Source of the DNA: Propionigenium maris DSM 9537
GTDB lineage: Bacteria; Fusobacteriota; Fusobacteriia; Fusobacteriales; Fusobacteriaceae
Assembly: GCF_027925155.1 (NCBI RefSeq)
Contig: NZ_BSDY01000005.1
Location: forward strand, 186,001 to 250,000
Direction: 5' to 3'
DNA length: 64,000 nt
Shown: positions 1-8,270 of the stretch, in pieces
Layout of the letters: each line of letters begins with the position of its first letter
How positions within the stretch are numbered: the stretch's first letter is position 1
Notes under the pieces: model-generated
Told to the model about the DNA's origin: nothing
Databases searched by the model: none
The model's input: the letters and a program-made list of their open reading frames with translations, nothing else
Translations under genes and position numbers: made by a program

Positions 1-1
1 C

Positions 2-1519
2 CTTGACTGTGCAAGAAAGCAAATGGCTATCGATGGAGAAAGGTTAGTGGAAGAATCCCTTGAGAGAGCTGAATATCTGAGAAATGAAATAAACAGAGTA
101 CCTGGTTTTAAATCCATCGGAAGAGAGGTGCTGGACGGAAAGGGAAGATATTCCTTCGACCCAACTAAGGTATCGGTGAGTGCAAGGGAACTAGGGTTTA
201 CAGGGTATCAGCTGGAGAGGATCCTGGTGGATGAGTACAATATTCAGCCTGAACTGTCCGACTTCTACAATGTGCTTCTTGTTACAACATTTGGAGACAG
301 GGATGAGGACATAGAAAAAGTAATAGCCGCTGTAAAAAGCATATCTAGTCAAAATAAATTCCAGGGAGCAGTACCTAAGTTTAAGGAGATTCCTGAGATT
401 CCTGGGATGGATCAAATTCCAAGGGAAGCATTCTTTAGTGAAAAAACTAAAAAGCCATTAAAGGAATCAGCGGGGGCAATCAGCGGGGAATTCATTATGG
501 CATATCCTCCTGGTATCCCAATCCTCTGCCCAGGAGAGATGATTACCCAAGAGATAATTGAGTATGTGGAGGACCTCAAGAGAGCAGGCCTCAGTGTACA
601 GGGGCTGGAGGACGAAAACCTTGAGGAGATAAATATAATCAAAAGAGATGACGCCCTCTACATAAATGTAGAGAGGGTTCCAAACTTCCTCATGGGAGTT
701 CCCTTCAATCTGGGAGCTGCATATACAGGAACGGAATATGCGGTGGACTACCTCTTTGGGGAGTATCCAGAGCTGAAGAATCAGATGGAGGTAATATCTC
801 CTATCCACGAGGAGGAGGACCTTCTAAATACAAGGACCAAGTTTATAAACTCAGTGGCTGCAACCACCCAGGCTGTGGCAGAGAGAGTAAGGGAAGTTGT
901 GGAAGATGGGTACAGACCAATAGTTGTTGGGGGAGATCACTCGATAGCTCTTGGAAGCATCTCGGGAGTGCTCAGCAGCAAGAGAACAGGGGTAATCTGG
1001 ATAGATGCCCATGGAGATATGAATACTCCGGAAACAAGCCCATCTGGAAATACCCACGGTATGGTACTATCAGCTCTAATGGGATATGGAGATTCCAGAC
1101 TTACCACCTTAAATGAGGGTAACTTCCTGGATCCCAAGGATGTAGTTGTCTTTGGAGCAAGGGACCTCGATCCAGGGGAGCTAAAGTTTATAGCTGAAAC
1201 AGGAGTCAATGTAATAACCTGGGATGAGGTGTCTAACCTGGGGCTAGAGGCTGCCCTTGAAAGGGTTAAGGAGCTTTTAAAGGTAGAGAATCTGCACATA
1301 AGTTTTGATCTGGATTCAGTGGATCCAGAGGAAGCCCCAGGAGTAAGTGTACCAGTTAAGGGAGGATTTAAGCGTGAAGAGGTTCTGGAGATCTTCTCTA
1401 CCCTGGAAGCTGCCTATGAAGTTACGTCAGTTGATATAGTGGAGCTGAATCCTCTGGCCGACAGAGAGGGAAAGAGTGTAGAGGTAGTCAAAGCACTGCT
1501 GCATCTCTTAGAGGGGTAG
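2..1519 (+). CDS. Orn/Lys/Arg decarboxylase - arginase fusion (5' end outside window)
   Basis: The reading frame is open from base 2 through the ATG at 23, so the gene starts before the window; the residues before that ATG (LDCARKQ) match the decarboxylase family. The first ~210 residues seen are the C-terminal half of a SpeA-type PLP-dependent basic amino acid decarboxylase, including a YPPGIPILCPGE stretch. The rest is a full arginase with metal-binding motifs GGDHS, DAHGDMN and SFDLDSVDP. The NTPETSPSGNTHG segment is arginase-like rather than agmatinase-like. A fused chain would turn arginine into ornithine and urea, then ornithine into putrescine and CO2; the decarboxylase substrate is inferred from its partner. 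No internal ribosome site precedes the arginase part, so a true fusion is likely. The PLP lysine domain is not visible. Confidence 0.88.
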   Translation, partial: LDCARKQMAIDGERLVEESLERAEYLRNEINRVPGFKSIGREVLDGKGRYSFDPTKVSVSARELGFTGYQLERILVDEYNIQPELSDFYNVLLVTTFGDRDEDIEKVIAAVKSISSQNKFQGAVPKFKEIPEIPGMDQIPREAFFSEKTKKPLKESAGAISGEFIMAYPPGIPILCPGEMITQEIIEYVEDLKRAGLSVQGLEDENLEEINIIKRDDALYINVERVPNFLMGVPFNLGAAYTGTEYAVDYLFGEYPELKNQMEVISPIHEEEDLLNTRTKFINSVAATTQAVAERVREVVEDGYRPIVVGGDHSIALGSISGVLSSKRTGVIWIDAHGDMNTPETSPSGNTHGMVLSALMGYGDSRLTTLNEGNFLDPKDVVVFGARDLDPGELKFIAETGVNVITWDEVSNLGLEAALERVKELLKVENLHISFDLDSVDPEEAPGVSVPVKGGFKREEVLEIFSTLEAAYEVTSVDIVELNPLADREGKSVEVVKALLHLLEG

Positions 1520-1691
1520 TGGAACGCACTCTATATGGTTAAAAAAAGGAGCTGTAAATCTGTGATAGTGAAGTAAAGTAGTTCTTTATTAAGGGAACCT
1601 CCGGTCAAAATAAAAAACAGAAAAATGTTTGAAATGTGTAAAAAGTATGTTAACATATACTGGATTTTTTTTACACAATTAGGAGGAAGTT

Positions 1692-3335
1692 ATGCCTGGA
1701 ATAATGGATATTTTATTAAAAGTTGTAGGGGGATTGGGAATATTTCTCTACGGAATGGAAAGTATGTCGGAGGGGATGCAAAAACTTGCCGGCGAGAGGC
1801 TGAAGAAGATAATCTCAGCTCTTACAACAAACAGATTTATGGCTCTTCTAGTAGGAGTCGTGGCCACTGTAATAGTTCAGTCATCTTCTGTAACTACGGT
1901 AATGGTAATAGGGTTTGTAAATGCTTTACTTATGAACCTTTCACAGGCTCTTGGAGTAATCCTGGGAGCGAATATAGGTACTACTGTAACTGGATGGGTA
2001 CTGGTACTGAAGATAGGTAAGTATGGACTTCCTATGGCTGGTCTGGGAGCCCTTATGGGAATCTTCTCCAAGGACAGCAAGGGTAAGTATAAGTCTATGC
2101 TTATCATGGGTCTTGGAATGATCTTCTTTGGACTGGAGCTTATGAGTGACGGATTCAGACCTCTGAGATCTATGCCTGAATTCATAGAGCTTTTCCAGAA
2201 GTTCCATGTAACTAACTTTGGAACTCTGATCATGGTAGCTACAGTGGGAGCCCTTCTTACAGCACTGGTTCAGTCTTCATCTGCCACACTGGGAATTACA
2301 ATAACTCTTGCAGCTCAGGGGCTTATCGATGTAAGAACTGGAGTAGCATTGGTACTGGGTCTAAATGTAGGAACTACTATTACTGCCCTTCTTGCGTCTA
2401 TTGGTGCTAAGCCAAATGCCAAGAGAGCAGCCTATGCCCACACGATAATCAATGTTGTGGGAATTATGTGGATACTTCCTATATACAATCAGTATCTGAT
2501 GTTCCTGGACAAGTTTACAGATTCAGCAGTGGAGACAACGAGATACCTGGCAACAGCTCACACTGTTTTTAATATTGTGAATGCACTTTTATTTGTACCA
2601 TTCCTACCGCTTCTATCCAGAATGCTGGAAAAGTTTGTTAAGGGAGAGGAGAAGGTGGAAAGAAAGTTTACCCACCTGGACAGCAGAATCCTGGAAACAC
2701 CATCCCTTGCTCTGGATGTAGGTAAGAAGGAGATAATTTCTCTGGACAATGTAATAAAGGGGATGTTTGAGTACCTGAAGGAAGCGATTGGAGCCAACCT
2801 TGATTCAGAGGACAAGAAGGTAAGGATGGTCTTTGAAACTGAGGACAGAATAGATCTTATACAGAAAGAGATGTTTGGATATCTGAAGGAACTACTGAAG
2901 AAGGATATGCTAGACAGCAATGTGGATAAGGCCAGAAACCAGCTGGCTCTAGTGGATGAGTATGAATCTCTTTCAGACTATATAACGGACATCATGAAGC
3001 TGCACCTGAAGCTCAAGGGAAATCAGCTGACTCTAAATACAGAGAAGAAGTCTGGTATATATGAACTTCAGGAGGAGATAGAGGAGTTTCTAGAGTTTGT
3101 TGCTGTGGCGTATAAGAGCAACCAGAAGGATATAATGATAGATGCTGTGAATAAGAGCAACAGAATTACAGCTAAGTTTAAGAAACTTAGAGATGAGCAC
3201 CTTGCAAGAATAGTCAGCGGAGATGTAGATCCAATGGTAAGCAGTATCTACATGGACATCCTTACAAACTACAGAAAGTTAAAAAACCATATCTACCATA
3301 TAGCAGAGGTTATCTCAGGAGAGAAAGCTATATAG
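1692..3335 (+). CDS. Na/Pi cotransporter family protein with PhoU-like C-terminal domain (copy 1)
   Basis: A 547-residue membrane protein of the NptA/PF02690 family, expected to take up phosphate with sodium across the inner membrane. The family's inverted duplication is visible as two QSSS motifs (VQSSSVTT near residue 60 and VQSSSATL near 195), each among hydrophobic segments with GANIGTT or GLNVGTT. From about residue 335 the chain becomes soluble, charged and helical, resembling a PhoU-like domain. The ATG has a strong AGGAGG 7 bases upstream. A terminator follows, and the next gene is a close paralogue with its own promoter, so the two appear to be separate transcription units. Transport of phosphate rather than another anion is a family inference. 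Confidence 0.9.
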   Translation: MPGIMDILLKVVGGLGIFLYGMESMSEGMQKLAGERLKKIISALTTNRFMALLVGVVATVIVQSSSVTTVMVIGFVNALLMNLSQALGVILGANIGTTVTGWVLVLKIGKYGLPMAGLGALMGIFSKDSKGKYKSMLIMGLGMIFFGLELMSDGFRPLRSMPEFIELFQKFHVTNFGTLIMVATVGALLTALVQSSSATLGITITLAAQGLIDVRTGVALVLGLNVGTTITALLASIGAKPNAKRAAYAHTIINVVGIMWILPIYNQYLMFLDKFTDSAVETTRYLATAHTVFNIVNALLFVPFLPLLSRMLEKFVKGEEKVERKFTHLDSRILETPSLALDVGKKEIISLDNVIKGMFEYLKEAIGANLDSEDKKVRMVFETEDRIDLIQKEMFGYLKELLKKDMLDSNVDKARNQLALVDEYESLSDYITDIMKLHLKLKGNQLTLNTEKKSGIYELQEEIEEFLEFVAVAYKSNQKDIMIDAVNKSNRITAKFKKLRDEHLARIVSGDVDPMVSSIYMDILTNYRKLKNHIYHIAEVISGEKAI

Positions 3336-3343
3336 TAATATTG

Positions 3344-3369
3344 AAAAGGCTGTTTTTACAGCCTTTTTT
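3344..3369 (+). terminator. Intrinsic terminator after Na/Pi transporter copy 1
   Basis: A 9-bp stem (AAAAGGCTG / CAGCCTTTT) with a 6-base loop runs into a T tract, 8 bases after the stop codon. The rest of the 319-bp gap up to 3654 holds no convincing gene, only purine-rich sequence and then the promoter region of copy 2. Confidence 0.9.
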
Positions 3370-3524
3370 CTTTTGTAAAAAAAGAGACAAAGGGTAGGTT
3401 GATTAATTTTTCCTGGGAATCGATGAAATATAAGGGGGTTAGAGGGAGGTATGAAGGAGTTGGAAATAAGGAAGGAGGAAATATCCTCTAGTGGAAGTAT
3501 ATAAGTAGGGTAAATCCAATTTTT

Positions 3525-3639
3525 TTTACACAATTTTTACATTAAATATATATTTGTTTAACACGGGGATGATATATTTTAACAGTAAATTAAAAAGACG
3601 TTAACAGCTTAAGTAAAAATTAAGAAGAGAGAGTTAACA
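3525..3639 (+). promoter_or_regulatory. Pho-box-like TTWACA array and probable promoter of Na/Pi transporter copy 2
   Basis: TTTACA or TTAACA hexamers occur at 3525, 3536, 3558, 3579, 3601 and 3634. Their spacings (11, 22, 21, 22, 33) keep nearly all of them on one face of the helix. PhoB/PhoP boxes are built from such hexamers at 11-bp period. A possible -10 (TATATT, 3573-3578) follows the first group. Control by phosphate limitation is inferred from this pattern and from the downstream gene; no regulator gene is in the window. Confidence 0.55.
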
Positions 3640-3654
3640 AAAACGGGAGGAAAA

Positions 3655-5277
3655 ATGGGATTAGATATCTTTTTTAAGGTAATTGGTGGTCTTGGAATAT
3701 TCATGTATGGAATGCATAACATGTCTGGTGGAATGCAGAAGTTAGCAGGAGACAGGTTAAAGAAGATCTTAGCGGTATTAACTACTAATAGATTTATGGC
3801 AATAATAATGGGTATATTTGTAACTGGAATGGTTCAGTCTTCATCGGTAAGTACGGTAATGACTATTGGATTCGTAAATGCAGGACTTCTTAACCTAAAG
3901 CAGTCTCTGGGAGTAATCCTGGGAGCTAACATCGGTACAACGATCACAGGTTGGATCCTTGTACTTAAGATAGGTAAGTATGGTCTTCCAATAGCTGGAA
4001 TAGCAGCACTTCTATATCTATTTGGTAAGTCGGACAGAGCTAAAACAAGAGCTCTTACAACAATGGGACTTGGAATGATCTTCTTCGGACTTCAGCTTAT
4101 GAGTGATGGATTTAAGCCGTTAAGAACTATGCCTGAGTTTATAGAGCTTTTCCACAAGTTCCAGGCAGATTCGCTGTCGGGAGTAATCGCAGCAGCAGCA
4201 GTTGGTGCCCTAATGACAGCTATAGTACAATCGTCATCAGCAACACTGGGTATTACAATTACCCTTGCAGTACAGGGATTAATAGATTATCAAACAGCAG
4301 TAGCCCTTGTCCTGGGAGAGAACGTAGGTACAACAATTACAGCTTGTCTTGCTTCTATAGGAGCTAGATCAAATGCTAAGAGAGCGGCATACGCTCACAC
4401 AATTATCAACATTGTAGGAGTTATCTGGGTAACGTCGATATTTGGACTTTATATCAAGTTCCTTCACAACTTTGCAGACCCAGCAGCAAATGTAACTAGA
4501 TTTATTGCAACTGCACACACTATGTTTAACGTAACTAACGTAATAATCTTTACTCCATTCATAACTTTAATTGCTAACTTCCTTATGAAGATAGTTAAGG
4601 ACGATGAAGAGGTAGTGGAGAGCGTAACTCACCTGGATATCAGAATGGCTGATACACCAACAGTAATAATCTCGCAGACTAAGAAGGAGATTCTTGGTAT
4701 GGCTGGAGATATCTCTACAATGATGAATAGTCTTAAAGATATAATCGTGTCTGGTACAGAGATAAATAAAAATGTAGAACAGATCGTTGAGCTAGAGGAG
4801 AAGTTAGATCTTGTACAGAAGGAGATCTCAGATGTAAACTTTGAGATCATGCACAAGGACCTAGATGAGAAGTATATAGAGGAAACTAGAGGAAACCTTG
4901 AGGTAGCAGATGAGTATGAAACTGTAAGTGACTACCTAACAAGAATATCCAAGTCGATCAAGAAGCTAAATGAGAATGATATCCTTCTAAACAATAAGAA
5001 GAAGGAGTCTCTAGAGCAGATCCACACAAAGGTAGTAGAGTTCTTTGACTATGTAAATACAGCATACGAAAACGGGAACAAGGAGATCCTTGTGGAAGCT
5101 ATGCAGAAGTCAGCTGACATAAAGGACCTGTATAAGAAGGCGAGAAAAGAGCACATGGAAAGAGTAGCTGAGCACAAGATGCCGGCGATGCTAAGTACAG
5201 CTTATATGGATATCCTTAACCACTATAGAAGAATTAAGGACCATATGGTGAACGTAGTTGAAACATTGTCTGTATAG
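3655..5277 (+). CDS. Na/Pi cotransporter family protein with PhoU-like C-terminal domain (copy 2)
   Basis: A 540-residue paralogue of the upstream gene, alike over its whole length, with QSSSVST near residue 60, QSSSATL near 195, GANIGTT and GENVGTT in the membrane half, and a PhoU-like helical C-terminus from about residue 335. The product should be a sodium-driven phosphate transporter. The ATG follows GGGAGG. Unlike copy 1, its ~120-bp upstream region carries a helically phased TTWACA array, which suggests the two copies are expressed under different conditions, copy 2 being the better candidate for phosphate-starvation control. A strong terminator closes the unit. Confidence 0.9.
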   Translation: MGLDIFFKVIGGLGIFMYGMHNMSGGMQKLAGDRLKKILAVLTTNRFMAIIMGIFVTGMVQSSSVSTVMTIGFVNAGLLNLKQSLGVILGANIGTTITGWILVLKIGKYGLPIAGIAALLYLFGKSDRAKTRALTTMGLGMIFFGLQLMSDGFKPLRTMPEFIELFHKFQADSLSGVIAAAAVGALMTAIVQSSSATLGITITLAVQGLIDYQTAVALVLGENVGTTITACLASIGARSNAKRAAYAHTIINIVGVIWVTSIFGLYIKFLHNFADPAANVTRFIATAHTMFNVTNVIIFTPFITLIANFLMKIVKDDEEVVESVTHLDIRMADTPTVIISQTKKEILGMAGDISTMMNSLKDIIVSGTEINKNVEQIVELEEKLDLVQKEISDVNFEIMHKDLDEKYIEETRGNLEVADEYETVSDYLTRISKSIKKLNENDILLNNKKKESLEQIHTKVVEFFDYVNTAYENGNKEILVEAMQKSADIKDLYKKARKEHMERVAEHKMPAMLSTAYMDILNHYRRIKDHMVNVVETLSV

Positions 5278-5297
5278 AGATTATATGTAGAATGTAT

Positions 5298-5324
5298 AAA
5301 AAGAGGAGTTTAGCTCCTCTTTTT
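5298..5324 (+). terminator. Intrinsic terminator after Na/Pi transporter copy 2
   Basis: An 11-bp stem (AAAAAGAGGAG / CTCCTCTTTTT) with a short TTTAG loop, ending in T residues, 20 bases after the stop. Confidence 0.92.
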
Positions 5325-5353
5325 AATTTCTTAGTGTATTTTTTTCGAAAATG

Positions 5354-5497
5354 TGATATAATAAACTGCTAATGTTAAATATGATTATGCATTTTATATA
5401 TTTTGTTTTATGGGAAATTTTATGAAGATATTATAACCGTTCCTTTGTATAGAAGATGCATCGTCATTAGATGTAGGGGTATCCCAGGGATAGCCCC
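5354..5497 (+). promoter_or_regulatory. Promoter and long structured leader of the DEAD-box helicase gene
   Basis: An extended -10 element (TGA TATAAT, 5354-5362) lies 160 bases ahead of the start codon, giving a long 5' untranslated region. Near its 3' end is a compact GC-rich hairpin, GGGG-ATCC facing GGAT-CCCC at 5475-5497. Long leaders of this kind are known for cold-shock helicase mRNAs; autoregulation here is an inference. Confidence 0.55.
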
Positions 5498-5523
5498 AGA
5501 AAATTAAAAAAAGGAAGTGAAGA

Positions 5524-7110
5524 ATGGAAAGATTAAAAGAGTTTAGAGCACTAGGATTAACAGACAAAACACTTAAGCCACTAATAGAGAAGGGATTTGA
5601 AAAGCCAAGTCCGATTCAGGCTTTAACAATACCAGCACTATTAAATGGAGATAAGGATATAATAGGTCAGGCACAGACTGGAACAGGTAAAACTGCAGCG
5701 TTCTCTCTACCTATTCTAGAGAAGATAGAGAAGGTAACTGGAAATATACAGGCAATCGTACTAGCTCCAACAAGAGAGCTGGCTGTACAGGTAGCAGAGG
5801 AGATGAACTCTCTATCTCACGGTAGAGGACTAAGAATAACTCCAGTATATGGAGGTCAGTCTCTTGAATTCCAAAGAAAGCAGATCAAGAGAGGAACTGA
5901 TATAGTTGTAGGAACACCAGGAAGAGTTATCGACCTTATTAACAGAAGGATCCTAAAGCTAGACGCTATTGATTATTTCATTCTAGATGAAGCTGATGAG
6001 ATGCTAAACATGGGATTCGTAGATGATATCGAGGAGATCCTAAGAGCAACAAACGACAACAAGAGAATGCTTTTCTTCTCGGCTACAATGCCAAGAGAGA
6101 TCCTGAGAGTAGCTCAGGAGCACATGGGAGAGCACGAAGTTCTTGCAGTAAAGAAGAGAGAGTTAACAACAGACCTTACAGAGCAGATCTACTTTGAAGT
6201 AAAGGAAAGAGACAAGTTCGAGGCTCTTTGTAGAATCATCGATATCGAGTCTGAGTTTTACGGAATCGTATTCTGTAGAACAAAGAATGACTGTAACGTA
6301 CTAGTTGGAAAGCTTAACGACAGAGGTTACGATGCTGAAGGTCTTCACGGAGACATCACTCAGAACCACAGAGAGCTTACTCTAAGAAGATTTAAGAGCA
6401 AGAGAATAAACCTTCTTGTAGCTACAGACGTAGCAGCTAGAGGAATAGATGTAAATGACCTTACTCACGTAATCAACTATGCAATTCCACAGGATCCAGA
6501 GTCATATGTACACAGAATCGGAAGAACTGGTAGAGCAGGTAAGGAAGGAACAGCTATAACTTTCATCACTCCATCTGAGTACAGAAGACTTCTAAACATC
6601 CAGAGAATCACAAAGACTGAGATCAAGAAGGAAAAAGTTCCTGGTGTAAGGGATGTAATCGAAGCTAAGAGAAACAGAGTATTCGAGGAAGTAAATACTA
6701 TTCTAGAGGGAAGCAGCTACGAGTCATTCCAGAAGATGGCAGAGGAGATGTTAGAAGCTAGTCCAAATCCAGAGTCTCTAATTGCAGCTCTTCTAAAGCA
6801 CTCATATGATGAGCTTCTAGATGAGGGGAACTACAGAGAGATAGAGGATGTAAAGGTTGATAAGACTGGTAAAGCCAGACTATTCATCGCCCTTGGAAAG
6901 AAAGATAAGATGACAGCTAAGAAGCTTGTTGATATGATAAAGAAAAAGACTACAGTAAAGGATAAGAGCATAAAGAGAGTGGAGATCTATGAGAACTTCT
7001 CATTTATGACTGTACCATTTGCTGAGGCAGAGGAGATCATTGCTACATTCAAGCAGGAGAAGAGAGGAAGAAAGCCTCTTATTGAAAAGGCAAAGGTTAG
7101 AAGAAAATAA
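5524..7110 (+). CDS. DEAD-box ATP-dependent RNA helicase (CsdA/DeaD type)
   Basis: A 528-residue RNA helicase that unwinds structured RNA, probably in ribosome assembly and mRNA turnover in the cytoplasm. Visible in order: Q-motif region (KPSPIQ), Walker A AQTGTGKT, PTRELA, TPGR, DEADEML, SAT, then the second RecA domain with HGDITQNHRE, ATDVAARGID and HRIGRTGRAG. The last ~75 residues match a DbpA-type RNA-binding domain (ARLFIALGKKDKM onward) with a basic tail. Length suits the DeaD/CsdA group. It is monocistronic, with its own promoter, long leader and terminator. Confidence 0.94.
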   Translation: MERLKEFRALGLTDKTLKPLIEKGFEKPSPIQALTIPALLNGDKDIIGQAQTGTGKTAAFSLPILEKIEKVTGNIQAIVLAPTRELAVQVAEEMNSLSHGRGLRITPVYGGQSLEFQRKQIKRGTDIVVGTPGRVIDLINRRILKLDAIDYFILDEADEMLNMGFVDDIEEILRATNDNKRMLFFSATMPREILRVAQEHMGEHEVLAVKKRELTTDLTEQIYFEVKERDKFEALCRIIDIESEFYGIVFCRTKNDCNVLVGKLNDRGYDAEGLHGDITQNHRELTLRRFKSKRINLLVATDVAARGIDVNDLTHVINYAIPQDPESYVHRIGRTGRAGKEGTAITFITPSEYRRLLNIQRITKTEIKKEKVPGVRDVIEAKRNRVFEEVNTILEGSSYESFQKMAEEMLEASPNPESLIAALLKHSYDELLDEGNYREIEDVKVDKTGKARLFIALGKKDKMTAKKLVDMIKKKTTVKDKSIKRVEIYENFSFMTVPFAEAEEIIATFKQEKRGRKPLIEKAKVRRK

Positions 7111-7126
7111 TAATAGATTGTAGTGT

Positions 7127-7152
7127 AAAAGGGAGTAGAGATACTCCCTTTT
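7127..7152 (+). terminator. Intrinsic terminator after the helicase gene
   Basis: An 11-bp inverted repeat (AAAAGGGAGTA / TACTCCCTTTT) with a 4-base loop. Confidence 0.88.
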
Positions 7153-7169
7153 ATTGCAAAAATAAATAA

Positions 7170-7198
7170 TTGCCAATAAAACTATAAAATTATAGAAT
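7170..7198 (+). promoter_or_regulatory. Sigma-70 type promoter for mltG
   Basis: TTGCCA (7170-7175) and TAGAAT (7193-7198) are separated by 17 bases and lie just upstream of mltG. Confidence 0.6.
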
Positions 7199-7240
7199 AT
7201 AACTACGATAGACTATAATTAACAGGGGATGGATGGTAAG

Positions 7241-8221
7241 ATGAAGAAAGTTTTGAAAGGTATGGTTTTTCTGGGCTTAGTAGGCCTCGGGAGTCTATAC
7301 TGGTACTACAGGGAAACACAGGTAAAGAAGGTTCACTATGATCAGGTTTTAGAGATAGAGAGAGGGGTACCCCTTGGGAGATCTCTTTCTGAACTTCAGG
7401 TGGCAGATGATCTCTTCTTTAAGATCTACCTTAAGCTGAGAAATGGCGGTAAGGGAATAAAGGCAGGTTACTACAAGCTCCAGGGAAATTACTCTATAAA
7501 GGAACTAGTTCAGCTCCTAGAGGAGGGAAGGGACAAGGTAGCCAGGTTCACCATCCCAGAGGGGACCCACCTGGATGAGGTGCTGAACCAGCTGGAAATG
7601 AATGGTTTGGGAAAAAAGAAGGAGTTTGAGAGGGCACTTGAAGAGGTGGAGTTTCCATACCCAACTCCTGGTGGTAACTTCGAGGGATATCTCTATCCTG
7701 AGACATACTTCATCCCAGAGGGAGCACCGGAAAAGAGGGTAGTGGAGATATTTTTAAATGAATTCTTAAAGAACTTCCCTGCAGCAGAGTATGAGGATAA
7801 GAAGGAGTTCTATAGGATGCTGATCCTGGCTTCAGTTATAGAGAGGGAAGCCCAGGTGTGGGATGAGAAGGAAACTATCTCCTCTGTATTCCACAACAGG
7901 CTTAAAAGAGGGATGAGGCTGGAATCCGATGCTACAGTAAACTATATATACGGCTATGAAAAGAGAAGGATGTACTATAAGCACCTGGAGGTAGATTCGC
8001 CTTACAACACCTATAGAAACACCGGGCTGCCACCAGCACCTATAGCCAACCCAGATGCAGCATCTATAAGAGCGGCTTTTAAGCCTGCAGATACAGATTA
8101 CCTCTTCTTTGTAGCTACAGAGGACGGGAGTGGAAGACACCACTTCACAAGGAGTTACAGGGAACACCTTAACTATATAAGGGATGTGAGGAATAAAAAC
8201 AGAAAGAAAAACTCAAATTAG
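7241..8221 (+). CDS. mltG: Endolytic murein transglycosylase MltG (YceG family)
   Basis: A 326-residue inner-membrane protein with an N-terminal membrane segment (about residues 5-20) and a periplasmic YceG domain. MltG cuts nascent glycan strands and so sets their length. The catalytic glutamate sits in ASVIEREAQ, followed by family blocks ESDATVNY, SPYNTYRNTGLPPAPIANP and YLFFVATEDGSGRH. An in-frame ATG at 7229 exists, but AGGGGATGG at 7223-7231 is well spaced for the ATG at 7241, which is chosen. A radical SAM gene follows after 49 bp with no T-tract terminator between them, so they may be co-transcribed. Confidence 0.93.
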   Translation: MKKVLKGMVFLGLVGLGSLYWYYRETQVKKVHYDQVLEIERGVPLGRSLSELQVADDLFFKIYLKLRNGGKGIKAGYYKLQGNYSIKELVQLLEEGRDKVARFTIPEGTHLDEVLNQLEMNGLGKKKEFERALEEVEFPYPTPGGNFEGYLYPETYFIPEGAPEKRVVEIFLNEFLKNFPAAEYEDKKEFYRMLILASVIEREAQVWDEKETISSVFHNRLKRGMRLESDATVNYIYGYEKRRMYYKHLEVDSPYNTYRNTGLPPAPIANPDAASIRAAFKPADTDYLFFVATEDGSGRHHFTRSYREHLNYIRDVRNKNRKKNSN

Positions 8222-8270
8222 AGGGAGGACCCCAGAGGTCCCATGAAAAAAGTAAGGATGAGGTATTGAT

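Noticed and set aside
1625-2020. Plus-strand frame of 131 codons overlapping the start of Na/Pi transporter copy 1
   Set aside because: Out-of-frame shadow; the transporter frame has a strong ribosome site and family motifs.
3423-3491. 22-codon frame in the gap between the two Na/Pi transporters
   Set aside because: Only Gly/Lys/Glu-rich purine sequence, no ribosome site and no membrane or family features.
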